Origin: Saccharopolyspora_D taberi
GTDB taxonomy: Bacteria > Actinomycetota > Actinomycetes > Mycobacteriales > Pseudonocardiaceae
Assembly: GCF_039534165.1 (NCBI RefSeq)
Contig: NZ_BAAAUX010000016.1
Span: forward strand, 442,752-506,751
DNA length: 64,000 bases
Reading direction: 5' to 3'
In this document: positions 41,610-49,402 of the stretch, one piece after another
How positions within the stretch are numbered: position 1 is the first letter of the stretch
Layout of the letters: every line of letters begins with the position of its first letter
The notes under the pieces: generated by a model
The model's input: the letters and a program-made list of their open reading frames with translations, nothing else
Databases searched by the model: none
Told to the model about the DNA's origin: nothing
Position numbers and translations under genes: made by a program

Positions 41610-42271
41610 GGGACCGGTTCAAGCTCCAGAAGCTGTTGGAAACCCACTGGTGCCTGCCCGGCGAGCAGCTGCTGTTCCTGGTGGGCGGCGAGCACAAGCG
41701 GGGATGGCTCGGCGCGACCGTGGCCGGTCGGCGCCACGTGCCGCACCGGGTGCCCGGGCCCGCCGACGGGGTGGAACCGCCGTGGCCGGTCGTGAACCCG
41801 GCGCTGGAGGCGGGTGAGTTCCTCGCCGACGAGTGGGTCCACGACCCCGCGGTCTGGGGCTGGTTCCACGCCGACGCGCCGGACAGGGCGGCTGCGCGGT
41901 GCGCCGGCGCGCTCGCGGCGGGAAAGCACTTCGCCTGGTTGGTGTGCAGCACCTCGCGGGTCGCGGTCGTCGTCGAGGCCGACGAGCTGGCCGCCGCGAA
42001 GACCGAGCCGGAACCCGCGAGCGGGTTCGGCGGGTTGCTGGGACGGGCGAAAGCGCTCACCGGGGCGAAGCCCGAGGACGGCGCGCCGGTGGAGCCGTGG
42101 TGGGAGTGGCCGACGGCGCAGGTGGCGCGGTTCAGCAGTGCCGGACTGGGGCGGGCGGCGGTGCCGGTGCAGTTCTTCCGGATCGAGTTCGCGGACCGGT
42201 CGGTGCTGGAGTTCCGCATCGCGGACGCGCCGAAGCTCGTCGAGCTGGTGCACACGAACCTGCGCCGGTGA
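41606..42271 (+). CDS. Hypothetical protein, partner of the preceding gene
   Basis: A 221-residue protein without signal peptide or membrane segment. The N-terminal part opens with RFKLQKLLETHWCLPGEQLL, and the protein is rich in Trp (EPWWEWPTAQVARF and WGWFHAD). The end has the strand-plus-helix pattern shared with the preceding protein. I do not recognise the family. It is translationally coupled to the upstream gene, and 54 bases precede the kinase gene. Confidence 0.72.
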   Translation: MRDRFKLQKLLETHWCLPGEQLLFLVGGEHKRGWLGATVAGRRHVPHRVPGPADGVEPPWPVVNPALEAGEFLADEWVHDPAVWGWFHADAPDRAAARCAGALAAGKHFAWLVCSTSRVAVVVEADELAAAKTEPEPASGFGGLLGRAKALTGAKPEDGAPVEPWWEWPTAQVARFSSAGLGRAAVPVQFFRIEFADRSVLEFRIADAPKLVELVHTNLRR

Positions 42272-42325
42272 CCGCCGCGCAAGCCGTTCCGGCGCACCGA
42301 ATATGGTCGGGCGCTGGAGGTGGCG

Positions 42326-43369
42326 ATGGTCGAGAGCTTGCTGGGCGGGCGTTACCGGTTGGGCGCCTGCCTCGGTGGTGGTGGCATGGCCGACGTCTAC
42401 CGGGCGATGGACACCCGGCTGGAGCGGGTGGTGGCGGTCAAGGTGTTCCGGCAGGGCACCGACCGGACCGGTCGTGAGCGGTTCGAGGAGGAGGCGCGGC
42501 TGCTGGCCGGGCTGAGCCATCCCGGGCTGGTGCCGGTGTTCGACGCGAGCGCCAGCGGTGACGAGCTGTACCTGGTCATGCAGCTGGTGGAGGGGCGCAC
42601 CCTGGCCGACGTGATCGCGGCCGGGCCGATGCCGCCCGCCGAGGTCGCCGAGCTCGGGCGCAGGCTCGCCGACGTGCTGACCTACGTGCACGACAACGGC
42701 ATCGTGCACCGGGACGTCAAGCCGTCGAACGTGCTGATCGGCAACGACGGGCGGGTGTTCCTCGCCGACTTCGGGATCTCCAGGCTGATCGACGCCGTCG
42801 GCCGGATGACCGCGTCCGGGGTCATCCTCGGCACCGCGACCTACATGGCGCCCGAGCAGGTGCACGGCAGCGGCATCGGGCACCCGACCGACGTCTACGC
42901 GCTCGGGCTCGTGCTGCTGGAGTGCGTCACCGGGCGCACCGAGTTCCCCGGTTCCGGCACCGAGGCGGCGCTGGCGCGGTTGACCCGCTCGCCGCACGTG
43001 CCCGACACGCTGCCCGAGCCGCTGCGCTCGGCGCTGCGGGCGATGACGGCCGCGGCTCCCGAGCAGCGGCCGTCCGCCGAGCAGTGCGCGGACCTGCTCA
43101 GCGGCGAGGCCACGGAGCTCATCCCCGTCACCGAGCCGGTCCGGCCGCACACCCGGCAGCTCCCGGCCCCGGTCGCCGCCCAGCCGCGCGGGCGGAAGTG
43201 GCGGTGGCCGCTGGCGGGCGTGGCCGCGCTGGCGCTGCTGATCGGGCTGCTGTTCTTCCTCCAGCGACCCGAGCCCGCCGCCGTTCCGCAGCTGCCCGCG
43301 GTTTCCGGTGCACCTGGCGTCGAGCGGCTGCCGCAAGATCTCGCGAACCTGGAAAGCCTGGTGCGGTGA
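42326..43369 (+). CDS. Membrane Ser/Thr protein kinase (PknB-like, without PASTA)
   Basis: A 347-residue bitopic protein. The kinase domain (1-260) has a Gly-rich loop LGGGGMADVY (17-26), Lys39 in VAVKVF, HRDVKPSN with catalytic Asp130, DFG at 148-150 and APEQ near 175-178, so it should be active. One membrane helix spans about 294-312 (PLAGVAALALLIGLLFFLQ). The outer part is only about 35 residues, with no PASTA repeats or sensor domain. ATG 42326 is placed 5 bases after GGAGG. The stop overlaps the start of the next, lipoprotein gene. Confidence 0.93.
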   Translation: MVESLLGGRYRLGACLGGGGMADVYRAMDTRLERVVAVKVFRQGTDRTGRERFEEEARLLAGLSHPGLVPVFDASASGDELYLVMQLVEGRTLADVIAAGPMPPAEVAELGRRLADVLTYVHDNGIVHRDVKPSNVLIGNDGRVFLADFGISRLIDAVGRMTASGVILGTATYMAPEQVHGSGIGHPTDVYALGLVLLECVTGRTEFPGSGTEAALARLTRSPHVPDTLPEPLRSALRAMTAAAPEQRPSAEQCADLLSGEATELIPVTEPVRPHTRQLPAPVAAQPRGRKWRWPLAGVAALALLIGLLFFLQRPEPAAVPQLPAVSGAPGVERLPQDLANLESLVR

Positions 43370-43842
43370 TGAAGCGCGTCCTGATCCCCCTGCTGTTCCT
43401 GCTCGCCGCCTGCGGGAGCCAGCCCCGGCCCGCAGTGGACCCGCAGGTCCGCGAGCAGCTCGTCGCCGGAGTCGACGCGGTGAAGGCCGCCGCCACGAAC
43501 CACGACCGCCCCGCCGCCGAAGCCGCGCTCAACGAGCTGACCCGCGCCATCGCCGCCGCTCAGGCGCAGGGCCGGATGGACCCCGCGTTCGCCAGCACCG
43601 TCCTCGCCGCCGCGGACCGGGTCGCCGAGGACGTCGCCACCATGGACCTCCCCGCGCCGCCGCCCCCGGTGACCGTCACCGTCCCCACACCCGACCCGGA
43701 CTGGCAGGAAGAGCAGCAGAATCGCGAGGAAGAGCGCCGCGAGGAGCAGGAGAAGCGCGAGGAGGAACACCGGGAGCAGCAGCAGAAGAAGTGGGAGGAG
43801 CACTTGCGGGAGCAGCTGGAAAACCACGGCCGGGACGGCTGA
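43369..43842 (+). CDS. Small lipoprotein with a highly charged tail
   Basis: 157 residues. The signal peptide ends in the lipobox LAAC (Cys at residue 15). A helical region follows (VREQLVAGVDAVKAAATNH), then a Pro/Val linker (PPPPVTVTVPTPDPD), then about 45 residues made almost only of Glu, Gln, Arg and Lys, expected to be a long single helix or coiled coil. It starts one base into the kinase stop (TGATG), so kinase and lipoprotein are made together. A role as an outer partner of the kinase is inference. Confidence 0.8.
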   Translation: MKRVLIPLLFLLAACGSQPRPAVDPQVREQLVAGVDAVKAAATNHDRPAAEAALNELTRAIAAAQAQGRMDPAFASTVLAAADRVAEDVATMDLPAPPPPVTVTVPTPDPDWQEEQQNREEERREEQEKREEEHREQQQKKWEEHLREQLENHGRDG

Positions 43843-43843
43843 G

Positions 43844-45295
43844 TCACCAGGCCCGCAGCTCCTCGCCCCGCGGATCGTCGACGACCACCGGGTTCTCCGC
43901 GATGCGCAGCGTGCGCCGCGACTCGCCGAACCGCTCCCAGCCCGGATCTCCGTTCTCCGCGAAGGAGATCCAGGCGTTGTGCATCAGGGTGGTGAGCGCC
44001 GCCGGTGGTTCGCCCGCACCGAGCAGGGCGTTCGGGCCGGTCACCTCCGCCAGCCCGGTGCGGTCGAACACGAAGGGCAGCTCCACCCCGTGCGCGGCTC
44101 CGAGCCGGCCGTCCAAAGCAGACGATCGCCACGCGAACTCGTAGACGTGGGTCCGGCCCTGGGAACGGCTGTGCGCTTCGGCCAGAAGCCGGTTGCCCGC
44201 ACCGAAAAGCGCGTCCCCGAGGATCGCCGAGCGGAGTTCCCCGTGCGAGGCGCCGGGACGTGCCGCCCGGTAGGTGGCGACGAGTCCGGCGGGGTCGCGG
44301 TGGGCGCGGGCGGCCGTCGCCAGGACGTCGTCGGGCGTCGTCGAGTCCAGATCTCCACCGGGCGCCAGGTAGAGGTTCCCCTCCTCGGCGTTGGTCCCCA
44401 CGATCAGGTCGACTTCCCCGGTGACGTCCTCGACCGGCTGCCGCTCCAGGACCAGCCCGAACGGGCTGAGTCCGACGAGCGGGTCGAACCGGTCGGCCGT
44501 ACGCAGGTCCAGCCCGGAGAGTGCGGGCGTGATCCGCACGAGCCGCTCGTCGGGGACCTCGGCCAGACCCTCCGCCGTCGGCCGCACGCCCAGTGCGGCA
44601 CCCACCGCCTCGGTGACGCGCGCCGCCTGCTCCGGGTGGAAGGTCCCGGTCCCGCTGCCGCTCTGGACGATCGCCCGCCGGAACAGCCCGGCCGCGTTCG
44701 GCGTCGCCAGCAGCGCGGCCACGATGGTCGCGCCCGCCGACTGGCCGAACACGGTGACGTTGTCCGGATCGCCGCCGAATCCGGCGATGTTGTCGCGGAC
44801 CCAGCGCAGCCCCGCCATAACGTCGAGCAGCCCCCGGTTCGGCGGAGCCCCGGCGACGTCCAGGAAACCGGGAACGCCCAGCCGGTAGTTGATCGTCACC
44901 ATGACGATTCCACCGCGGGCGAAGCTGCTCCCGTCGTAGAGCGGAGAGCTCTTCGACCCGGAGACGAACCCGCCGCCGTGCACGAAGACCATGACCGGCC
45001 GCTTCCGCGCGTCTTCCGGAGCCCAGACGTTGGCGGTCAGGTAGTCGTCGCCGCGCACCCAGCCGGGACCGAAGAACGGCGACATGTCCAGGCCGCCGAA
45101 CGCGTCCCGCGCGGGTTGCGGCGCGGTCGGTCCCGCGACCGCGGCGTCCCGGATCCCGGTCCACCCGGGGTGCGGTGCGGGCGCGGCGAAGCGCGCGGCG
45201 CCGACCGGGGGAGCGGCGTAGGGGATGCCGAGGAAGACGTTCGCGCCGTTGTGGTTCCTCCCGCGCACCGCGCCGGAACCGGTGGTGATCAGCAT
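43844..45295 (-). CDS. Type B carboxylesterase
   Basis: A 483-residue alpha/beta hydrolase of the carboxylesterase/para-nitrobenzyl esterase group. It has VFVHGGGFVSGS (oxyanion hole), FGQSAGAT with nucleophile Ser186, an acidic residue in NAEEGNLYL and the His in AAHGVELPF. No signal peptide is seen, so it is probably cytoplasmic. The stop lies one base from the stop of the convergent lipoprotein gene. Thirteen bases separate it from the upstream MBL-fold gene, so the two are likely one operon. Confidence 0.9.
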   Translation of the reverse strand: MLITTGSGAVRGRNHNGANVFLGIPYAAPPVGAARFAAPAPHPGWTGIRDAAVAGPTAPQPARDAFGGLDMSPFFGPGWVRGDDYLTANVWAPEDARKRPVMVFVHGGGFVSGSKSSPLYDGSSFARGGIVMVTINYRLGVPGFLDVAGAPPNRGLLDVMAGLRWVRDNIAGFGGDPDNVTVFGQSAGATIVAALLATPNAAGLFRRAIVQSGSGTGTFHPEQAARVTEAVGAALGVRPTAEGLAEVPDERLVRITPALSGLDLRTADRFDPLVGLSPFGLVLERQPVEDVTGEVDLIVGTNAEEGNLYLAPGGDLDSTTPDDVLATAARAHRDPAGLVATYRAARPGASHGELRSAILGDALFGAGNRLLAEAHSRSQGRTHVYEFAWRSSALDGRLGAAHGVELPFVFDRTGLAEVTGPNALLGAGEPPAALTTLMHNAWISFAENGDPGWERFGESRRTLRIAENPVVVDDPRGEELRAW

Positions 45296-45308
45296 CGCGA
45301 TTCCCCTT

Positions 45309-46190
45309 TCACAGCCGGGAGAACGGCGCCCAGCGCCGGATGGCGAACCGGCTGCCGTCGCGGTTGATCTCGGCGGCGCCGTGGCCGCCGAGGTGCGCGG
45401 GCAGCACGAGGGCGTTGTTGTCGGCGGCCCAGCCCAGCACCCGGTGCCTGGTGGCCCGCGCCCGCGCGGGGTCCTCGCAGAAGCAGCTGTTGGTGTCGGG
45501 TTCGGCGAACTGGTACGCGCTGTGCATCAGGTCGCCCACGAACACCGCGCGGTCCGAACCGGATTCGAGGGTGACCACGCTCGATCCCGGGGTGTGTCCG
45601 GCGGCGAGATCCAGCCGGAGGTTGCCGTCGATCCGGTACGAGTCGTCCCACAGCAGCGTCCGGCCCTCCTGGTGGACCGGCGTGATGCTGTCCTCGAACA
45701 TGTGCCGGTTGCGCTGCCGGCCGTTGGCCGGGTTCCAGAAGTCGAAGTCCCGGCGGGGAATCAGGTAGGTCGCGTTCGGGAAGGTCGGCACCCAGCTGTC
45801 GTTCTCGCGGTGGGTGTTCCAGCCGACGTGGTCCACGTGCAGGTGCGTGTTGACCACGACGTCGACGTCCTCGGGCCGGACCCCGGCGCGGGCCAGGTTG
45901 CCCGGGAAGTCCGTCTCCAGGTTGTCCCAGATCGGCGCTTCCGGGCGTTCCCGGTGGTTGCCGACCCCGGTGTCGATCAGGATCGTGCGGCCTTCGCTGC
46001 GCAGGACCCAGGTCTGCACGGCCGCGACGAACTCGCCGCCCGCGACGAAGTCCGGCTCCAGCCAGTGCCGGTGCTCCTCCCACGAATCCGGGGAGCTCTC
46101 CGGGAAGAACTCCGCGGGAGTCATGTCCACCGACCCGAAGTACTCCACGACACGGGTGATCGTGACCTCACCCAGGGCGATCTCGTGCAC
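45309..46190 (-). CDS. MBL-fold metallohydrolase
   Basis: 293 residues. The metal-binding motif HLHVDH is at 116-121, with later ligands in AAGHTPGSS, FVGDLMHS and PAHLGGHG. The two-metal site appears complete. The nearest pattern is the quorum-quenching lactonase/alkyl-sulfatase-like group of cytoplasmic MBL enzymes; substrate is unknown. It is first in a likely operon with the type B esterase and is divergent from an XRE regulator, 124 bases apart. Confidence 0.87.
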   Translation of the reverse strand: MHEIALGEVTITRVVEYFGSVDMTPAEFFPESSPDSWEEHRHWLEPDFVAGGEFVAAVQTWVLRSEGRTILIDTGVGNHRERPEAPIWDNLETDFPGNLARAGVRPEDVDVVVNTHLHVDHVGWNTHRENDSWVPTFPNATYLIPRRDFDFWNPANGRQRNRHMFEDSITPVHQEGRTLLWDDSYRIDGNLRLDLAAGHTPGSSVVTLESGSDRAVFVGDLMHSAYQFAEPDTNSCFCEDPARARATRHRVLGWAADNNALVLPAHLGGHGAAEINRDGSRFAIRRWAPFSRL

Positions 46191-46302
46191 GGGGCCTCCT
46201 GTTCACGTCTCTCGGAATCAGCCTCGCCCGGCCCGGATCCCGGCGACCAGCCCCGCGTTTTCCTATCCCCGGCAGGGTCTGGCTGGTGCGGTGGGCGGCG
46301 GG

Positions 46303-46308
46303 CATGCT
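46303..46308 (+). promoter_or_regulatory. -10-like CATGCT of a possibly leaderless promoter for the XRE gene
   Basis: CATGCT ends six bases before ATG 46315. A GGAGG lies at 46309-46313 but would be only one base from the start, too close for normal use. Confidence 0.3.
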
Positions 46309-46314
46309 GGAGGC

Positions 46315-47169
46315 ATGGCACGTACCGCACAGCTGGGCGATTTCCTCCGGTCGCGGCGGACGCGTCTGCGCCCGGAGGACGTCGGGATCCCGGTCCTGCA
46401 TGAGCGGCGGCGCGTGCGCGGGCTGCGGCGCGAGGAGATCGCGCAGCTCGCGGGCGTCAGCGTCTCCTACTACACCCGCCTGGAGCAGGGGCAGTCCCAG
46501 CACGCGTCCGCCGAGGTGCTGGACGCGATCTCGACGGCCCTGCGCCTGGACGGCCACGAGCACGAACACCTCCGGAGGCTCGCCGAGACGACCCGGCGCC
46601 CCATCCCGCAGCGCAGGCCCGAACCGGAGCAGCTCACCCAGGCGACCCGGGACCTGATGCGTTCGTTCAGCGGCGTTCCGGTTCTCGCGCTGGGGCAGCG
46701 GACCGACATCCTGGCCTGGAACGACCTGGGGCACGCGCTGCTGGGCGGGCACCTCGGCTTCGACAGCGTCGACGACCCGCAGACCCGGCCGAACCTGGCC
46801 AAGATGGTGTTCCTCGACCCGCGCACCCGCGACCTCTACGCCGACTGGCCGCGCAAGGCGAGCGGGGTCGTCGGCCACCTCCGGCTGCTCGCCGGGCGGC
46901 ACCCCGACGACGCGGAGCTGGCGGGCCTGATCGGGGAGCTGACGATCCGCAGCGACGACTTCGCCGCGTTCTGGGCGGATCACGTGGTCCGCCCCTGCAC
47001 GGCCGACACCCACGAGCTGCGGCATCCGGTCGCGGGGCCGATCACGGTGACCCAGCAGACGTTGCTGCTCTCGCCCTCGTCGGACCAGGCGGTGGCGGTG
47101 TCGACCACCGAGGCCGGATCCGAGTCCGAACGCGCGCTCGCACGGCTGGCCGAACGCGCGCGGAGCTGA
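46315..47169 (+). CDS. XRE-family regulator with MmyB-like ligand-binding domain
   Basis: A 284-residue regulator. The N-terminal helix-turn-helix (about 8-75) includes RGLRREEIAQLAGVSVSYYT, the typical start of this actinobacterial class. The C-terminal MmyB-like (PAS-like) domain includes LAWNDLGHALLGGH and RNPRTRDLYADWP-type features (here DPRTRDLYADWP). Such proteins usually control a divergent enzyme gene; here that is the MBL-fold hydrolase and esterase operon. ATG 46315 is chosen as the first start beyond the intergenic region. Ligand unknown. Confidence 0.88.
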   Translation: MARTAQLGDFLRSRRTRLRPEDVGIPVLHERRRVRGLRREEIAQLAGVSVSYYTRLEQGQSQHASAEVLDAISTALRLDGHEHEHLRRLAETTRRPIPQRRPEPEQLTQATRDLMRSFSGVPVLALGQRTDILAWNDLGHALLGGHLGFDSVDDPQTRPNLAKMVFLDPRTRDLYADWPRKASGVVGHLRLLAGRHPDDAELAGLIGELTIRSDDFAAFWADHVVRPCTADTHELRHPVAGPITVTQQTLLLSPSSDQAVAVSTTEAGSESERALARLAERARS

Positions 47170-47172
47170 GCG

Positions 47173-48087
47173 CTACCGGTCCAGCCAGGCGTCGATCTCG
47201 GCGAAGTACTCGCCGCGGGCCGGTTCGGCCGACAGCGCCAGGTCGTGCAGGCCGTCCGGGATCACCGCGGTGGTCACGTCCGGCCCGATGTTCGGCGCCC
47301 ACCGCGCGATCTGCTCCACGTCGAGCACGGTGTCGGCGCTCATCGCGCCGGGCTCCCACGCCTTGCGGTGCAGCAGGCTGCGCGCCGAGCGGAGCACCAG
47401 CACCGGCGCGGTCACCGAGAGCCCGCGGTGCACGCGCGCGTGCCCGCGCCGGATCGCGCTGAGCCATCCCGAGCGCACCGGGAACGCCTCGACCGGCTTC
47501 CAGTCGAGCCGGAAGTCCCACTCGCCGTGGTGGCTGGACAGCAGGCTGTGCGCGTAGGTGGGCGGGAGTCCCTTCCGCACGACCAGCTTCGGCAGCACCC
47601 GCCGGAGCAGGTGGCTCGCGGCGGTCCCGACGGTGCGGTTGAACCACGGTTCGGCCAGGTCCAGCCACGGGCTGTTGAGCACCAGCGCGTCCACCGCGCC
47701 GGGCCGGGCGTCCGCCCACAACGACGTGATCAGCCCGCCCGTGGAATGCCCGAGCACCACCAGGTTCCGGTGCTGTTCGCGGATGATCGCCGCGGCGGCG
47801 TCGAGCTCCTCGAAGTGCACGTCGAGGTCGACGACGTAGTTGGGCAGCTGCCCCGGCCGCAGCGACCGCCCGTAGGCGCGCAGGTCCAGCGCGTAGAAGT
47901 CGTACCCGCGCTCGACGAAGTGCGCGGCCACGTGGTCCTGGAAGAAGTAGTCGCAGAAGCCGTGCACGTACAGCACCGCGCCACGGCTGGCGTCCGCAGC
48001 GGCGCGGTGCACCAGCGTCGCCACCGCGCCACCGCGCAGTTCCAGCGTCCGCACCTGGTAGGACTCACCGAGGATGTCTGGTTCCAC
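47173..48087 (-). CDS. Alpha/beta hydrolase, lysophospholipase-like
   Basis: 304 residues from GTG 48087, which a -10 box GACAAT precedes by six bases; the frame extends further upstream without support. The fold features are LYVHGFCDYFFQDHVA, LDLRAYGRS, the nucleophile elbow GHSTGG and a late DGLHDLALS with the catalytic His. No signal peptide is seen. It belongs to the serine aminopeptidase/monoglyceride lipase group (Hydrolase_4). Substrate unknown. Convergent with the XRE gene, 3 bases between stops. Confidence 0.85.
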   Translation of the reverse strand: MEPDILGESYQVRTLELRGGAVATLVHRAAADASRGAVLYVHGFCDYFFQDHVAAHFVERGYDFYALDLRAYGRSLRPGQLPNYVVDLDVHFEELDAAAAIIREQHRNLVVLGHSTGGLITSLWADARPGAVDALVLNSPWLDLAEPWFNRTVGTAASHLLRRVLPKLVVRKGLPPTYAHSLLSSHHGEWDFRLDWKPVEAFPVRSGWLSAIRRGHARVHRGLSVTAPVLVLRSARSLLHRKAWEPGAMSADTVLDVEQIARWAPNIGPDVTTAVIPDGLHDLALSAEPARGEYFAEIDAWLDR

Positions 48088-48093
48088 GGCGCC

Positions 48094-48099
48094 ATTGTC
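48094..48099 (-). promoter_or_regulatory. -10 element GACAAT of a probable leaderless promoter for the hydrolase
   Basis: On the minus strand GACAAT ends six bases before the GTG at 48087, with no Shine-Dalgarno between. Confidence 0.45.
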
Positions 48100-48332
48100 T
48101 TGGATCGCCCGCGGCGCTGTCTCGGCCGATCGGACCAGTCCTGCTTCGACGTGCGACCGGCATGCCTGCCCGAACCCGGCGAACGGCACCGAGCGGATTG
48201 CACCCGGATGTCCTATTGGCTTCTTCGTCCAACCCGTGCCAGGTCGTCATCCGGTTGCGCTACGGTTTCCTCGCTGGCAACTGATCAGCTGCCGTGCTGG
48301 TGGCCGGCGGCAGGGTGACGAGGGGAGTTCCG

Positions 48333-48830
48333 GTGGCCGGTGACGAGGGGAACCAGATCCCACTGGACGGGTACGACCAGCGCGCGATGAACCAGGCGCA
48401 GGCGATGGGCGCCGTCCCGATGGGCGGGGCCATGGGGGCCGCGCAGAGCGCCATGACGATGGCGCGGGCGGCCATGAAGGCCGAAGCGGCTCAGGCGGCG
48501 AGTTCCGGCATGCACATGCTTGTCGACCCCGACCAGGTCGACAAGCTCGCGCAGTTCTTCGAGGACGAGGCCGAGGCGATCATGAAAAGGGCGAGGGATC
48601 GCCAGGAGATCTTCATGGAACTGCCCCCGCCTGCGAAGGACCCGGTGAGCACCCAGGTCGCGAACAGCTACGTCAAGGTCGCGGCCGGGGGCGCCGACAG
48701 CTACCTGGACAACTACGAGAAGCTTGCCCAGGTATTCCACGACACAGCAGCGAATCTCCGTGCGAGTGCGCAGCAGACGCGCACGAACGACCAGGATGCT
48801 GCGGAGAGCTTCAACGGAGGAAAGCTTTGA
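48333..48830 (+). CDS. PE-like/WXG100-like helical protein of an ESX-type cassette
   Basis: 165 residues from GTG 48333, after GAGGGGAG. The first 60 residues are Ala/Met/Gly-rich (AMGAVPMGGAMGAAQSAMTM). Residues 68-165 are a helical hairpin with DPDQVDKLAQFFEDEAEAIM and YLDNYEKLAQVFHDTAANLR, the layout of PE or WXG100 substrates of type VII secretion. A canonical WxG motif is missing. The three genes that follow (DUF3558 lipoprotein, PPE-like, EspG) support an export role. It overlaps the DUF3558 gene by 4 bases (TTGA). Confidence 0.72.
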   Translation: MAGDEGNQIPLDGYDQRAMNQAQAMGAVPMGGAMGAAQSAMTMARAAMKAEAAQAASSGMHMLVDPDQVDKLAQFFEDEAEAIMKRARDRQEIFMELPPPAKDPVSTQVANSYVKVAAGGADSYLDNYEKLAQVFHDTAANLRASAQQTRTNDQDAAESFNGGKL

Positions 48831-49390
48831 AGCGTAAGGCGCTTGTGGTTGGTTCCGTCCTCGTGAGCACTGTGCTGGCCGGGTGCGGCGGAGGTTCCGG
48901 AGAGCAGACGCCCCCGGCGGGACAGACACCGCCTGCCACCACCCAGGCTTCCGCCCGAACCGGTCCGGCGAAGGCCGTGGAGATCGCCGACAAGTGCTCG
49001 ATCGTCACCGAGTCCCAGTGGAAGGCGATCGGCGCTGACCAGCAGCCCGCGGAGGAGACCTCGAACGGCAAGGCCGGTTGCACGTACCAGATGGGCCAGG
49101 CCGGAACCAAGGGCTGGGGAGCGTTCGTCGCCGTGACCGGCGAGCACCCGTACGCCGAGGAGATCGGCCAGAAATCGCAGGAGCCGGTCAAGACCGGCGA
49201 CCTCGCGGGGTACCCCATGTCCGCGTTCAAGAACAGCGACGACGGGTGCATCGTGTACGCGGATGTCGCCGACAACGGCTACCTGACCGCGAACATCACG
49301 AAACTCAGCCCGGAGGACCCGGGCGTCGACCTGTGTCAGGTTGCTGAGCAGCTCACCGAGGCTGCTGTGCAGAATCTTCCCAACGCGTGA
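48827..49390 (+). CDS. DUF3558 family lipoprotein
   Basis: 187 residues. The start is TTG, in a TTGA overlap with the previous stop and 5 bases after GGAGG. The signal peptide ends in VLAGC (Cys at residue 20), followed by a Gly/Ser/Pro/Thr-rich linker. The DUF3558 domain has CSIVTESQWKAIG, GCTYQM and a later Cys pair (DGCIVY and DLCQVAEQL), giving likely disulfides. DUF3558 proteins are common near ESX-like genes in Pseudonocardiaceae; their role is unknown. Confidence 0.85.
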   Translation: MKRKALVVGSVLVSTVLAGCGGGSGEQTPPAGQTPPATTQASARTGPAKAVEIADKCSIVTESQWKAIGADQQPAEETSNGKAGCTYQMGQAGTKGWGAFVAVTGEHPYAEEIGQKSQEPVKTGDLAGYPMSAFKNSDDGCIVYADVADNGYLTANITKLSPEDPGVDLCQVAEQLTEAAVQNLPNA

Positions 49391-49402
49391 GGGGGCCGAG
49401 GG

